In this document: piece after piece, positions 40,824 to 53,097 of the stretch | Layout: every line of letters begins with the position of its first letter | Numbering within the stretch: position 1 is the stretch's first letter | Assembly: GCA_047495785.1 (NCBI GenBank) | Contig: JBLDXI010000001.1 | Coordinates: forward strand, 2,418,001-2,482,000 | Reading direction: 5' to 3' | DNA length: 64,000 bases | Origin: Lepidodermella squamata | Lineage: Eukaryota > Gastrotricha | Made by a program: the position numbers and the translations under genes | Notes under the pieces: model-generated | Databases searched by the model: none | Told to the model about the DNA's origin: nothing | Seen by the model: only the letters and a program-made list of their open reading frames with translations

Positions 40824-43800
40824 TCATTTTTCGGCGAGAGCAGATTTTAACATTTCCGAAATCGATTCATTTTCGGAAGGAGTCGAATTTATCGAAGCTT
40901 TGATCAAAGCAGTACGTTCGTCTTGACTGACGGCTAAATTGGGACATTCCAGCAAAAATGCCACAATATCCTCATTTTCATTCGAACAAGCCAAATGCAA
41001 AGCATGCACGCCATCTTTTGTCCTCGTCGATATGGCGGCGCTATTCCGAGAGTAGAGCATCTTCAAAATTTCGAACTTACCCTCACTCACCGCGAATAAA
41101 AACGGTGTTTTCCCGGTAGCATTATCGGTTTGATCAATCAGCTGCGGATAGCGATCGGCGAGAAATTGAGCAATCTCTAAATGATTATTTCGCACGGCTA
41201 TTGTTAGATTGTTACAACCATTTACGTCCTGCAACTTCGCGACTTCACTCGGTGATTTTGAATGAAGAAATTTCACGATTTCAATAGAGCCGGATCGACA
41301 CGCATAAGTGAACGCTGTTTGGCCTGATTTGTTCCGAGGTGCGAAATCATCCGGTTGTAGTTTAGCCGCTAGAAATTTGACTATCCCAACATCGCCATTA
41401 CCAGAAGCAGCCATTAAAGGAGTGAAGCCGGCCGAATTCGGTAGATTGATCGATTCAGGCCATCGATCTAGCAGCAGTTCGACCAGTTGTTGCAGGCCAC
41501 TTTCCAAGGCAAATAAAATAGCTGTTTGGCCTTTTTTATCTACAACCTTAACGGTATCGGGCGATTTTTCGCATAAATATGCGCAAATTTCAAAATGGCC
41601 CTTTTCCGCAGCTGCCATTAAGGCGGATTTTCCATTTTTATCGACTTGATTAACCAGATCCGAATTTTTCGCGAAAAATAACTGAACAAGAGGTAAATGG
41701 CCATTTTCAGCGGCTAGGTATGGGCTATTCGCCCCGTTCGAATCGACCGATCTCAACATTTCAGGGCAATTTTCGAGGAAAAATTCCGCAAGTGGAAAAT
41801 GGCCGTTTTTAGCCGCGTGCATTAGGCAATTCTGCTGTTTCGCATCGACCAATTTAGCCGCCTGATTGTTTTCTTTGAACAGCCAAGTGGCGATGTCGAG
41901 ATGCCCGCCGATCGTAGCATGACTCATCGCAGTTAATCCATCTGAATCTTGAAGTGAAGCTGAGTCAGGCTGCGATTTATATAGCTCGCGAACTATTTCG
42001 AAATGGCCATTCATCGCCGCGTAAATCAGCGGCGTTTCGCCGAAAAAGTCTTGCAGAGCAATCAAGGTGCGATCGATTTTCGGTAGGAGAAATCGAACAA
42101 TTTCAACATGGCCGTTTTCCGCCGCGTAGCTCAAAGCACTTCGTCGTTCGAAGTCCAATAAATCGACGCATTTTGGGCTCGATTTCGATAGAAATTCAAC
42201 AATTTCACGATGGCCGTTTTTCGACGCGTAAATTAAAGCTGTTCGGCCTTCTACGCCCTCTCGGCAGATCGATTCGCCACGGTTCGGTGATTTTTCGAGT
42301 AATTTCTGTAAAATTTCGAATTTTCCCAACCTAGCTGCGATGATTAGAGCTGAATCTATGCAGTTTTCCTCGCAACTATCAGCCGTAATTTCTGCAATTT
42401 TTCCGGAATTTTCTAGAATTATTTGAATAATTCTGTTGTTAGGTGTTTGATTCGCCAGCCATTTCTCCTCGTCATACTCGAATTTCCAGGGGTTAATTAA
42501 CCGCTTAATAGGCTTCCTTTCGTCGAAATAAGCCGCTCCTCCGTCGTAGATTTCAAAAATCAGCGAATAATTCTTCACCGGATGCTTTTCGCGAAGAATC
42601 GAGATGAAATTCAAATTTTCAGCTTTCAGCTTCGTCAGCAGTTTCGCAACCAGCCGATACGAATGATTGACCCCGCCATACATTCGCTTGACATCTTTCG
42701 ACGTGACATTATCGTCCCATTCAGCGTTGTAAAGATGATGAAGCAAAGTCGCGCCATTCGTCAATTCCTTCGATTTTGAACCGAAAATCTCCAATAATTC
42801 ACAGCCACGTAAATTTCGAATTATTCGCTCGAGTAAAATTCGACTCTGGTGTTTTACCGCCTCGCAAATTATCGAAATTCGATTAATTGATGGGTTCTTA
42901 GTTTGAACGACAAACATTTCTCCAGTTAAAATTTTAAGGCGGATAAAATTCAAAAATTCGTGATAATCCGTTGTAGCTTCGTCGATTTTGTACTGTTTCC
43001 TGGAAATTTCCAACGCAGCTTCGTGAAGTAATTGATGAACAACGAAACGAAGACCTTCCTCAGCTGAATCGTTGGTTGATTTCGAAAATTTTCTCGCCAA
43101 GCATTTTTTCTCGAACATATTGCACAAAGCGGCGCCTTTAATTTTGAAATCACTGCCGGTAAAGCCCCACAAAATTGCGAGATCTTCGACTGGAACAGGT
43201 TCGGCTGGTTCGAAAAATAGGAAGGCTAAATAACTTTGCCGTAATTTCGGCTCCAATCTCGAGACTCCAAGCTCGAAAGCTTGCATCAAGGCTCCGAGCT
43301 GGTTATTGTCTATATCTGCCGCCAAACTGCTGATTTTTTCGTTCATAATCGCTTGAAATTCGCCGTCAATGTCCCAACATTCTTCGAATCTAGCCGCGAT
43401 AAGACTCGCAATCAGCGGTAGCCGGCAGCTTCGTTTCGCTAATTCGTCGATTTTCGAATGGCTTAATTTGTTTGATAATTCAAAAGTTTTCGCCAGCATT
43501 CGGGCGATTTCGCCGTCGGTCATTTCTTCGATGGCGTGGATTTTCCGGACGACTCGGCGCGCTGCCAAATCACGAGCTATCGCCAAGTATGCAGCATTCG
43601 GGCACTGTTTAAAGATTGATTCGAGAATTTTCGGGTTGTAAACGTCGTCCAATATGAAAATCAGCCGCCGTTCTAGTTTACTTTCAATAAAATCGACAGC
43701 GCTGTCGAGTTCAAAAAATTTCGTTGCCGAATCTCCGATTGCTTTCTGAGTTAGATTGAGCAGTTTTGAGGTAAAGGCTTGTTCCGCCGTTGAGTCGAAC

Positions 43801-44895
43801 GCGTTTGGGTCGTGCCATTCGAAACAATTTAGCCAGATTGCAATGCTGATTTGGCACTCGCGTTGGAGAAATTCTTGATGGGTATCGTCCATAAAAAGTC
43901 GAGCGATTAGGCTGGTTTTGCCACTCCCACCCCCTCCAGTTACAACCACAATTCCTATCACAGAGAAAAAATCGTATCTGTTATCCAGTAAGCCCAATAA
44001 TTGGGTAAAAGGGTCTGATCTACAATATTCTACAAATTTTAAAAAATTTAGTAAATTTTAAAAAATTAAATTTTGAATTTTAAAATTTTGGTACCTAAAT
44101 ATAATTTTTGAAAAATTAAATTTTGAATTGAAAAATCTGCTAAAATTGAATTATCCCCAAATAAGATCCACTGAAACTCCAGTGAATTTTTTTATTTTTT
44201 TCCAATTTTCTAAAAATTGTTCAAATTTTTTTTTTAAATTAATGCTAAGTCACATACCATCTTTTGGCTTGGCTGAAATTTTTTTGATTTCTTCCAGAAT
44301 TTTATCTTCCTCGTCCTTTCGAGGGAAGTATCTCGCAAAACATGGGACATCGATCGATTTAAATTTGAAAATGTGTCTATTATGTTGAACTGAGCTGGGC
44401 CGGTTCGATTGATCTTCGGATGAATCAGGCCTCGCGCCTCCGAGTAGCAGCTGAATTTGTTGAAGAATCATCACCGCAGACCGGTCAAAGTCGGTGTCTT
44501 CGGAAAAATCGACCCAAAGCCTAGGGCCTAGAACCATACCGAGCCAGCCATTCACTGCGGTGCTTTTCTGAACTCGAATCGGGAGTAGATTTTTCTTCTG
44601 CATAGCTGCGTATTCAGCCTCACGCTTGCAATTTTCACTTGATTTGTAGTCATCGGAGAAAAATATTAGAACCAGGTCTGATTGATCGATTCCCTATTCG
44701 AAAAATCAAAGGATGCAAATCTCGAGAAATTAAAAGGATTATTTTTACGTTTGCCATAGCTTCAAGTGTGGAACCAGCCATTTCATTCGTATCTATCCAT
44801 ACGTTGTAGCCTTTTGTGGCTAAAAATTCAGCCATTTTTCGGACATTTTCGACTCGTTGTTTCCAACTGTAGCTGATGAAAAGCTTGGCTGACAT
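40824..44895 (-). CDS. TIR - NB-ARC - ankyrin repeat protein (animal NLR-like)
   Basis: Exons 44749-44895, 44258-44693 and 40824-43954 give 1237 residues. Residues 1-115 are a TIR domain (KLFISYSW; GYNVWIDTNEM). Glu74 in CKREAEYAAMQKKNLLPI aligns, without gaps back from the Pro-Ile, with the catalytic Glu of SARM1 (HKEIVTA...VPI), so NAD-cleaving activity is plausible. Residues 195-600 are NB-ARC-like: P-loop GGGGSGKTS (201-209), Walker B LIFILDDV (292-299), a RLPLIASL motif in place of GLPL, then a winged-helix-like region. From about 745, fourteen ankyrin repeats reach the C-terminus (e.g. GETPLIYAAMNGHFEIVREL). The architecture is that of an intracellular sensor: ankyrin ligand recognition, nucleotide-driven assembly, TIR output. 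Confidence 0.92.
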
Positions 44896-46425
44896 TTCGG
44901 CTCAAGATGGATTGTAATTTATCATCGGCAAATTGGTCTTTTTTGGCTATATTTTGCAGTAGTTCTGTCAGCTGAATAGCCTGCCATAATCCATACTACT
45001 ACTACGTGTTGTTTATGCAAATGCCATTGCTTATTCATCACTAGGATACCGCATGATTAATTCATAAAATAAAACGCATGCTTTGCAATTTCAGCTATTG
45101 ACTATTGACCGGCAGCTGCTCGGAGGCGATTGAAAATTAATTTTTCAATTTTTTTTAAATAATAGGTATAATAGTAGTATTAGCTAACATGACCCATATA
45201 AATTGCAACTGAACTGATAATATTTTTTCAATATTTTAATTGAGCTCATTTATCGAGTCTTTGCCCTCTCAAAGTTTCATGAATTCATCTTTCTTGGTTC
45301 CGAAGCACCATAAACAGCTGAAACACGAGCGAGAATATAATATGAGTGAAATATTTGATCAGGAGACTTGGTGCATGAGTTTTGTACTCATATGTACGCG
45401 TTCATCTCAAGCTTTCATCGGTGTGGTGTTAGCTGCAGTACAAATGTATAAGGTCGTTTCAAATAAAGACCAACTCGAGCGTGTTTAAAACTTAACTGCG
45501 TTACTCGTGGTATAAGTATAGCTCACGATTCTTAACCATTTTTCGAATAAAAATATGCTGCAAAACGCCGTTTCCCTCCTTATGATTTTGATGGTATAAA
45601 GCTGATTTTTCTAGCTAATTTGTATCTTTTTTATCTCGTCTTTTCGCACAGGTTGTAGCGACAATTATCGGAATTTCTCCCGTCACAGGCGAGCTACAAC
45701 AGCCTAGTAAGGATGCGGAATTCTGCCTGTGGGAAGACGGCAAATGGGTCTGCAGGAACGAGTTGTAACAATAAAATCGAGCAGAATTGCTTAAATTATT
45801 GCTTCAATGAGCATGGCTCGAAAAATCCTTGGAACAGAACTCAGAAATTTTCAAATAAAAATGAAAAAATCCGACTTCAAAAGCTCAATCGTGAGAGTTG
45901 TTTGAAAATTCTCAGCAAAATATTTGTTGTAATTTACAAGTTATTCAATTTTTTTATTTTTTTCCTGAAGTCGATTCGAGTTTATTAGAAATGTTTAGGT
46001 TAAATAATGCCGGGCTTAAGTTCCGCAAACATGACCGACGCCTATACTGCTTGGCTTATAAATAGCAGCAGCTGAAACTCCATCACCATCATCATCATCA
46101 TCATCATGTAATCATCAACACTGTTGACCGCACATATTTGTCGCCGGTGAGTGTAGGCGCACGCTCAACAACCGGAAATACAGCCCGCGTTCGGCGTCAA
46201 AAATTATACCCACACTAATAACAATAATAATAATAATAATAAGTATCGAAAATAAATGAGCAAAGTGTAAAATCACTATGGACGCTGCAAGCACACACTC
46301 GTAAACAAAGCGCCAATTATATACCTATATGAAATGAACTTCGTTTTATTTCCCTTGAAATTTCAATATACAACATTTTAGCTCCCTTGTGTTGCCGATC
46401 ATGAGATATTAATTTTGCACTCGAT

Positions 46426-46775
46426 TCAAATCCTGCGCATATATAGTTTTTTCATCCGCATGATAAGCCGACAGAAAAAATGCGAAGGTGAGTACATTTT
46501 TGCGTAATATCGTTAACGTCGTTGAAAAACTCGAATTCCGGCTCAGTTTCAAGGTGACAGATGACAAGTTAAAAGTGGCGTTTTTTGGCGTTGTTAAATG
46601 AAGCGGCAAAAACAAATGACTATTAACTTGTCTACCTGTCACCTTGAAACTGACGTAAACAAATTAAGCCAGAATCCGAGATTTTAACGATATTACGCAA
46701 AAAATTGCACTCACCTTCGAATTTTTTCTGTCGGCTAATCTTGCGGATGAAAAAACTAGATATGCGCAGGATTTG
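46426..46775. mobile_element. Foldback element with about 150-bp inverted arms
   Basis: Arm 1 (about 46426-46575) holds ATTCAAATCCTGCGCATAT, TTTTTTCATCCGCA, AAGCCGACAGAAAAAAT and TTTTTGCGTAATATCGTTAA. Arm 2 (about 46627-46775) carries the reverse complements of all these in order. It also shares a CAAGGTGACAG / CTGTCACCTTG pair nearer the centre. The spacer is about 50 bases. No coding capacity. It looks like a MITE, and if transcribed would form a long hairpin. Confidence 0.7.
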
Positions 46776-47209
46776 AATTTAATTCCTTCCTCACCGGTGC
46801 ATTTGCAATTTTATTGTACCGCGCCCAATAACTTGTTGCCGTATTATTATTATTAATATTTTTAAGGTGGTATTTTGTTTATTTTGATTTAGAAAGTTGG
46901 AAATATTCGCGCGTTATTATTTATAGCCGACAGATGTCGTGCGATAAACACACCGCAGATTTTAAGGCGGATGTGCGCAAAAAGCTGTGATGCAGCGCGT
47001 CGAATTAATTGTCAATTTGCACCGGTCAGCGGGCGGTAAAAAGCGTAACTACACTGAGACCGCGGGCATTTCAGCGTTTTCGGGCATGTGCGCGCGCGCT
47101 GGGCGGGGGTGACTCGCAAGGTGCGCACAAGGCCACGTCACGCAAATAAACAAATAAATAAACAAACACGCAACAAATTTGCGCGCGTGTAAAACCGCGC
47201 GCGCTCGTG

Positions 47210-47314
47210 TATAAATATTATAAGACACTAGTTTTACTTAATACCTATACACAAAAAATCAATCGATAACCTCGAGCGCGCGCCGAAATTTTGCGAATGC
47301 GCTTCGCTGGCCAA
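47210..47314 (+). promoter_or_regulatory. Candidate TATA box and non-coding first exon of the next gene
   Basis: TATAAATA at 47210-47217 is followed about 100 bases later by a strong donor (CCAA/GTAAGTATG at 47315). A matching acceptor (TTTCTATTTTTAG) ends at 47824, 18 bases before the start codon at 47843. This would give a 5' UTR intron of about 510 bases. A trans-splice acceptor is the alternative reading. Confidence 0.35.
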
Positions 47315-47842
47315 GTAAGTATGTATCTAGGAGCAAAAGATGCAAAAATTGGCCTTGTAAAAACACGGTAAACGATTACAATATTTTATTATTATACTTT
47401 AGCATTATCATCATTACAAATTCGCGTTTTTAGCCGCGCGCAAAATAGTGAGCGCGTATGTGTGTGTGCGCGCGCAAATGAGAACAATATAATAAGCGAT
47501 ATACCAGCATCAGCAGTTATTATAGGCTGTGCAATAAAAAGTGGCGATGGGCCTTTTTCCGAATAATATAACAAATAATAGCCCTCTCAAGACCACCACT
47601 GTCGACACAAATTATTGTTATTGTCGTTTGGACCGGTGGGCCCGGCGGCGAAATTAAGGCGCGCATTGAATTTTTTCGCCCTAATAGTCACGCCACAATG
47701 CCCGGTTGACTGCATTCATTAGTGTTGTAGGCAGGTAGAGCGCGGTGAAAAATTAAATTTTCGAGCTTGTTTACTCAGCGAAAAACGCTTTGTAACTAAC
47801 AACCTGACATTTTTCTATTTTTAGACTAGACGCAAAACAGTT

Positions 47843-50800
47843 ATGAGATTTTTAAACTATTTTTTCATAATTTTACTATTTTACTCCGCCCAAGTCGATG
47901 CCGCTGGAAAAGTTGGGTCAGGTGAATCTTGAAAAATTCTACCCCACGATTTTACAAACATTTCCCCATACAGTTTGCTCGTCAGATAGCGATTGCGGGA
48001 CAAATGAAGTTTGCAAAAAGGCAACGAATATTGTCGAGCCGTGCAAGTTGGGAAAATGCTACTGCGCCAAGTGTTTCGATTTGAACGCGGAAGAAGATTG
48101 CGTGCCAGGTAAAATTAACCTATTTAGCCACCTTAATTTTACGCATTTTTCAACAGTTGTCCGAGTTAACATTGGAGATGCGTGTAATCAGCTGAATATG
48201 CACGTTCGGTACCCGGCGAATGCGATTTGCTCACCTAACAACATTGTATCCTGCGCTTGGGGATGGATGGTAAGTCAATTTTAGGCGCCTCCAGAAATTC
48301 ATGAATTTATAAAATTTTAATAGAAATTTCAGAATAAATCGGAAAGTTGAATATTTCACCTTCTGCGTTGCAAATTTTCCAACTTGCAATCTCTTATAGC
48401 TTTTAATTAAAATTTTCCAATTTCATTAATGTTCTGCGTCTTCATTTTACAGCAATTCGGTAATGTTTGTGTTCGGAATGCATCGGCTTCTTACGGCTCC
48501 GAGTGCCGCTGGAGTTCGGACTGTTCGTCGGATATGTGGTGCAATGATAAAATGATCTGCAGTTGCTACTACGCCTACGACAAATACGACCCTGTTCTGG
48601 AGACGTGCATAAAAAAAGACTTTCAGGACACGTGTGAGACGAACAACGAATGCCGCGTTTACGGCCAGAATTGGAACGGATACACGTACAGCACTGGCGA
48701 GTGTCGAGACGGCCGTTGCGAGTGTAGCTCGAATGGGAAACTAGCGGTTACTGGCTACATTGAAGAACGGACGGGCGCGTTTAAAACGAAACCAATCTGC
48801 GTCATATCAGGAGCCCGAGTGAATGCTTCGGTCGGCGAACGCTGCACTGGTAAGAAGGATATTTTGCTTATTTTATTTTGCTATTTTAATGGCTTTGGCC
48901 ACTGTGGGACTGATTTGCCCCCGATAGATGATGATGATGATGATGGTGAGCTCACCCCCCCCCCCCCCCCCTAACCTACTGGGGCATTTGGCTCAGAAGA
49001 GCCACGCCGATCGGACCATCAAGTCGGTCCCTACAGCGTCACTGCAATCGGAGGATCACAGTCGACCTGATGCATAAAATGGATCAGACGGGCATTCATC
49101 CTGTAGGCTTTCGCCATGCCAAATTTACTGTCCTTAACCAAATATATGTGTTTTATTCGACGTCCGTTGCGTGTTGAGTGTGTTGGAAAAAATATCAAGC
49201 CTTAAACGTCTAAGTGGGCAATATCAAGCCTTAAACGTGTAAGTGGGGGATGGTGAGCTCAACAGAGGGTTCTGCTGAGCCAAACTTGTTGACCTCAAAT
49301 TTACAATAGGGCAATTTATTTCCTAATTCTTTACACTTGGCAATAAAATTAGCATATGCGCGCACTTTGAGTAATGAGTGGACGCTAATGACTGCTTTCA
49401 AAAGTAGGTCACGCTCGACGTTAAACGTGAATAAATTATGATTAAATAATAATTTTCCGCAAATTTTTGAAATTTTATCCAGGGCTGAAGGTTTTTATAA
49501 TATAAAGGTTAGATTTTCTGGCAACTTAATTTAGATCGCACCGTAAAATTTCTTTCATGCCCAGATTATTTAATCTTGACTATTTTGATAAATTGTTTTT
49601 TAGTCGACCCGTTGTATTACGGTGACACCCCAACAACAAGCGTTTGCGGCCCCGATTCTATGTGTTACCAGTGCCCAGAGGACAGTAACATCGCCGGTTA
49701 CGGAAGCTTCGACGGAAGATGCCGTGAGTCCCAATTTTCTAAAATTCCTAAAATTTTTAAACATTTTCTTAAAATAAAGGAATTTTGATTCAACCTGAGC
49801 CTCCTGCAAGTGAGTTGATATGAAGTTAATATTTTAGGTGAAAATGACTCCTTTTCCAATGGTAGAATGTCCCTTGGATGATCCAATGTTTTCGACAGCC
49901 GAAACAACTGAGATACCTTATTTCGATAATGATCAGGATGAATTGGCCGAAACTAGCCCGGGCTCAACCGAAGCTCCTACTGAGCCGTCGTCTTCTGTAC
50001 CTGAATTAACATCTTCGAATCCTTCCCCGTCCACCCTGTCCGCATCGACCTTGCAACCCTTGGAAAAGCAATCAATTGAGACTGAAACTAGCGAACCAGT
50101 TGTTGTAGACAGCCCTGTTTTAACATCTCAGGATCTAAGGGTCCAACCTGTCCTTAACTCAGGAATCTCCTCATCAATTGAAGAAAATGTTCTGAGCAAC
50201 ATCGCGAATGGTACCTTCTACTCATCAGCCCCACTAAGACGCTGCTCGTCGACTTCAGACTGTTTACTGAATGAAAATTGTTTGATATCAGCATATTGTG
50301 GCCATGGGGTATGCGCTTGTATGCCTCCTAACGAGGAAGACCAGTATGGGACGTGTCTTCAGAGCGAAGATGAGGCCAGCAACTCAACTTGGCCTATCGA
50401 TGCCGAGACGCGATACGATTATGAAGAAGCGTTACTCTTCACCTTCCTGCAGAAACAAGACGAGGCAACACAGCGGATTACGCATGTTTCAACGAAAACC
50501 GGGAAATTTAACAGGATGATCCTTAACAATTCAATTGCGAGAGCTTGTTTTGTCGATGAGGATTGCGGTGAATTTCCGGGTGCGATTTGCCGAAATCTTA
50601 CAAGTTTAGCCCTAGCTTTCTGCGATTGCCCCACTGGGATGTTTTGGCACAGGAATTCAAGCTGCAAAACAGGTGAGAATTCCTTATTGAAAATTCCTCC
50701 TTAAAATTTATGAAAAATTAAGCTATTTTTCCACTATTATTATTTTTGGATTGAGATTTAATTTCTGATTGCTAGAAAAATTGTTGATCAAATGAGAAAA

Positions 50801-52114
50801 AAAATTATTTCGATTATTTGATATTTTTCGGACGAATTTCTGACGAAATTTAGAATTTAGCGAAAAATTGATATTTATTTACCTGGATTTGACCTAATTT
50901 AGACCATCGCTAAAAAGAGGTCAAAGTTATCAAATTTACCTAAAATCTGTTCTGAATTGGACCGAATTAAATATTTCAATCAATTTAAATTTAATTAATT
51001 TATTTTTAATTTGCAAATAATTATTGAAAATTGTATTTCAGCATCCTACGGCGATCCTTGCGAAGAAGATTCAGATTGTAGAAGAACAAACGCTGGTTAT
51101 CACTGCATAAGAAATCACTGTTCATGCTCTGATGACCACAACCCCTTGAATGTCTCATTAGTTCGCGCCCTATGGGGTTCAAGAGCCACCCGATCAACCT
51201 GGGCAGCTTTGAAAGCTCAATCCTTGCCAACCGTGCATTGCATCCCGAAATCGTCGCCAGTTTTCATGGTTAAACAAAACGATACATGTACAGCTAACAT
51301 CGCGAAACACGCCTCAGATGGTTCGAAATCGCTCTCGATTTGCTCAACTGGTCTTACCTGTCTATTTTGTGCTGGAGATACCGATTATGGAACTTGTACA
51401 GAGATTCATGAGCCTAAATTGGAGATCCTACGACTGCCAGCTAGTTTCGAACCGAAAACAAGTGAGTTTCAATTTTATTATTTATTTCTAGACCTGCTTT
51501 GCTTTTATTCATTTCTTTTCGCTTTTCATCTCTTTCTAAAACTTCAGGTTCCTGGATGTTTTTTAGCCTATTAGTCGCTTTTCCTATTCTCACCGGAGTT
51601 TTCAGCCTTATTATGAATTTAATTTAGTTCCCTGTATGACTTTTCCCTTCTTTTTTCATTGCAAAAAGGTTCAACCCCTGCTGTCGTGTCGACTGTACCC
51701 CATAATTTCGTAGTAGAAACTACATCACAAAATTTGGTGACAGGCTCGTTGTCATCATCAACAACAACAACAATCGAAACAACAAGTAAAGGACCAATCA
51801 TTCAGACCACTGAATCGATCGAAGAACTTTTAACAACGACGCCTGCTTTCAGCGGGTCTATAGTCACTCTGGCTAGCGATTTCAACGCTTCAAATTCTTC
51901 ATCATCTACTATTACTACGGTTCCTTCGACCGTTGCTACGTATGCCGCTGCTCATAATGTTCGAAAGGTCGGAAATTCGCAAAGTTTCGATGATAGCAAG
52001 GGGAAAAATAGAATGGAATCGAACACTGCTCAGCCTATTTCCCTATCAATCATTTGCCAGGTGTCTTTTCTACTGTTATTACCAGCACTACTACCTCTTT
52101 TGAATCAGTTGTGA
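47843..52114 (+). CDS. Mucin-like, EB-module cysteine-rich surface protein, probably GPI-anchored
   Basis: Eight exons: 47843-47921, 47974-48108, 48157-48269, 48453-48849, 49604-49723, 49866-50672, 51042-51461 and 51669-52114, all in phase, 838 residues. After a signal peptide (MRFLNYFFIILLFYSAQVDA) come repeated disulphide modules of the form C-x3-DC-x4-5-C: CSSDSDCGTNEVC, CSTSDCLLNENC, CFVDEDCGEFPGAIC, CEEDSDCRRTNAGYHC. These resemble EB modules of nematode proteins. Two Ser/Thr/Pro-rich mucin-like stretches (about 255-345 and 700-780) suggest O-glycosylation. The C-terminus is a hydrophobic run (SIICQVSFLLLLPALLPLL) ending NQL with no cytosolic tail, as in GPI signals. The next gene is a diverged relative. 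Confidence 0.75.
48850..49603 (+). repeat. Repeat-laden intron: GAT microsatellite, C17 run, duplicated 30-mer
   Basis: This 754-nt intron holds (GAT)n at 48926-48946 and 17 consecutive C at 48955-48971. It also has two tandem copies of an AATATCAAGCCTTAAACG-type unit of about 30 bases (49191-49250), and two GGTGAGCTCA motifs. The C run could be an assembly-sensitive site. Confidence 0.6.
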
Positions 52115-53097
52115 ACAAATTTCTTTTGTTATTATATCTCGAAAAATTGCCATTCTATATATTTACCATTCAAAGTCATAATTTTTTGTTCCGTGTTGTG
52201 ATGTAAACAAAATTTTGATCTCGCGAAAATAATTCAGTAAAAAAGAATCCTGATGTTGCTTCAATACGTGTCTTGATTTGTTTTCGGGGTCTGGCAGTCC
52301 CAGACCGGCTCAAAAATTTCGATTTGGGACCCCCTCATATCTCTCAAACCATCATTAAAGTGATCATTAAAGTTCAGGTTAATAAATCCCGAGCAATTTT
52401 GAAACGAATATACATAATATATTAGTAATATATAGGTATGCGGCTAAATTTTCAAATGAATTTTTCTCGATTTCTTCGGAAAACAGATGAATGGCTTGCT
52501 AATTTTTTGACCCAAATTTGACCCAGAGCTGAAAAGAACTGAAAATTCGGAATGAATGCCATTCCGTATGCAAATGAGCGTATGCAAATTGCCCGCTAAT
52601 TGTCCAACGTTGGCATAACTGTTTTTGATCGCCAAAAATCAAGGAAATATTGTAAAATTACCAAATTTTACCGATAAATCGGGGCTCACCTTGCACACTT
52701 GCACACTTGTACCAAAAAGCATCAATTTCTGAATTCTGACTGATTTCAATCACCGAAAAAACATTATTTTGTCTAAAATTACGGTAAATTTTCGGCTCTC
52801 AAAATTTCAGGATTTTGAATGAAAAGTCCTATACCTATGGCCAGAGAAGTACAGAAATTTGCTAAAAAGAATATATTTTCCTCTGGAACCTCTAGCCGAA
52901 ATACGCTGGAAAAACGGTATACGCTGAAATCCACTGAAATCATTTGCCAGCTTATTCTAGCTTACTTCGTGCCAGTCTGGGGATTAATCCTATACCGCCT
53001 ACCGCCATTCATGTCGTGCTCGGAATATTTTTGCAAGCCGCCTCTAATTCCTAATACAGCGCAGTGTTGAAATTTTATTCCACCTTAATACCCGAGC
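52115..53097. other. Intergenic region
   Basis: AT-rich DNA between the two cysteine-rich genes, with an AGTAATATATAGGTA stretch near 52422. Short frames at 52444 (minus) and 52819 (plus) lack support. No repeat family member was found. Confidence 0.35.

Larger units (their letters stand above)
44896..47842. other. 2.9 kb intergenic region between divergent genes
   Basis: Non-coding. It contains a CAT/CAC microsatellite (46081-46108), an AAT microsatellite (46217-46243), a long foldback element (46426-46775) and, from about 46900, sequence dotted with CGCGCG runs. The promoter and first non-coding exon of the next gene appear to lie at 47210-47314. An 82-codon frame at 45240 has no support. 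Confidence 0.45.

Noticed and set aside
41308-42334. Plus-strand frames opposite the ankyrin repeats
   Set aside because: Antisense shadows of a strongly periodic coding region.
45240-45488. An 82-codon plus-strand frame in the NLR/mucin intergenic region
   Set aside because: No signal peptide, motif or splice evidence. The length is unremarkable for the region.
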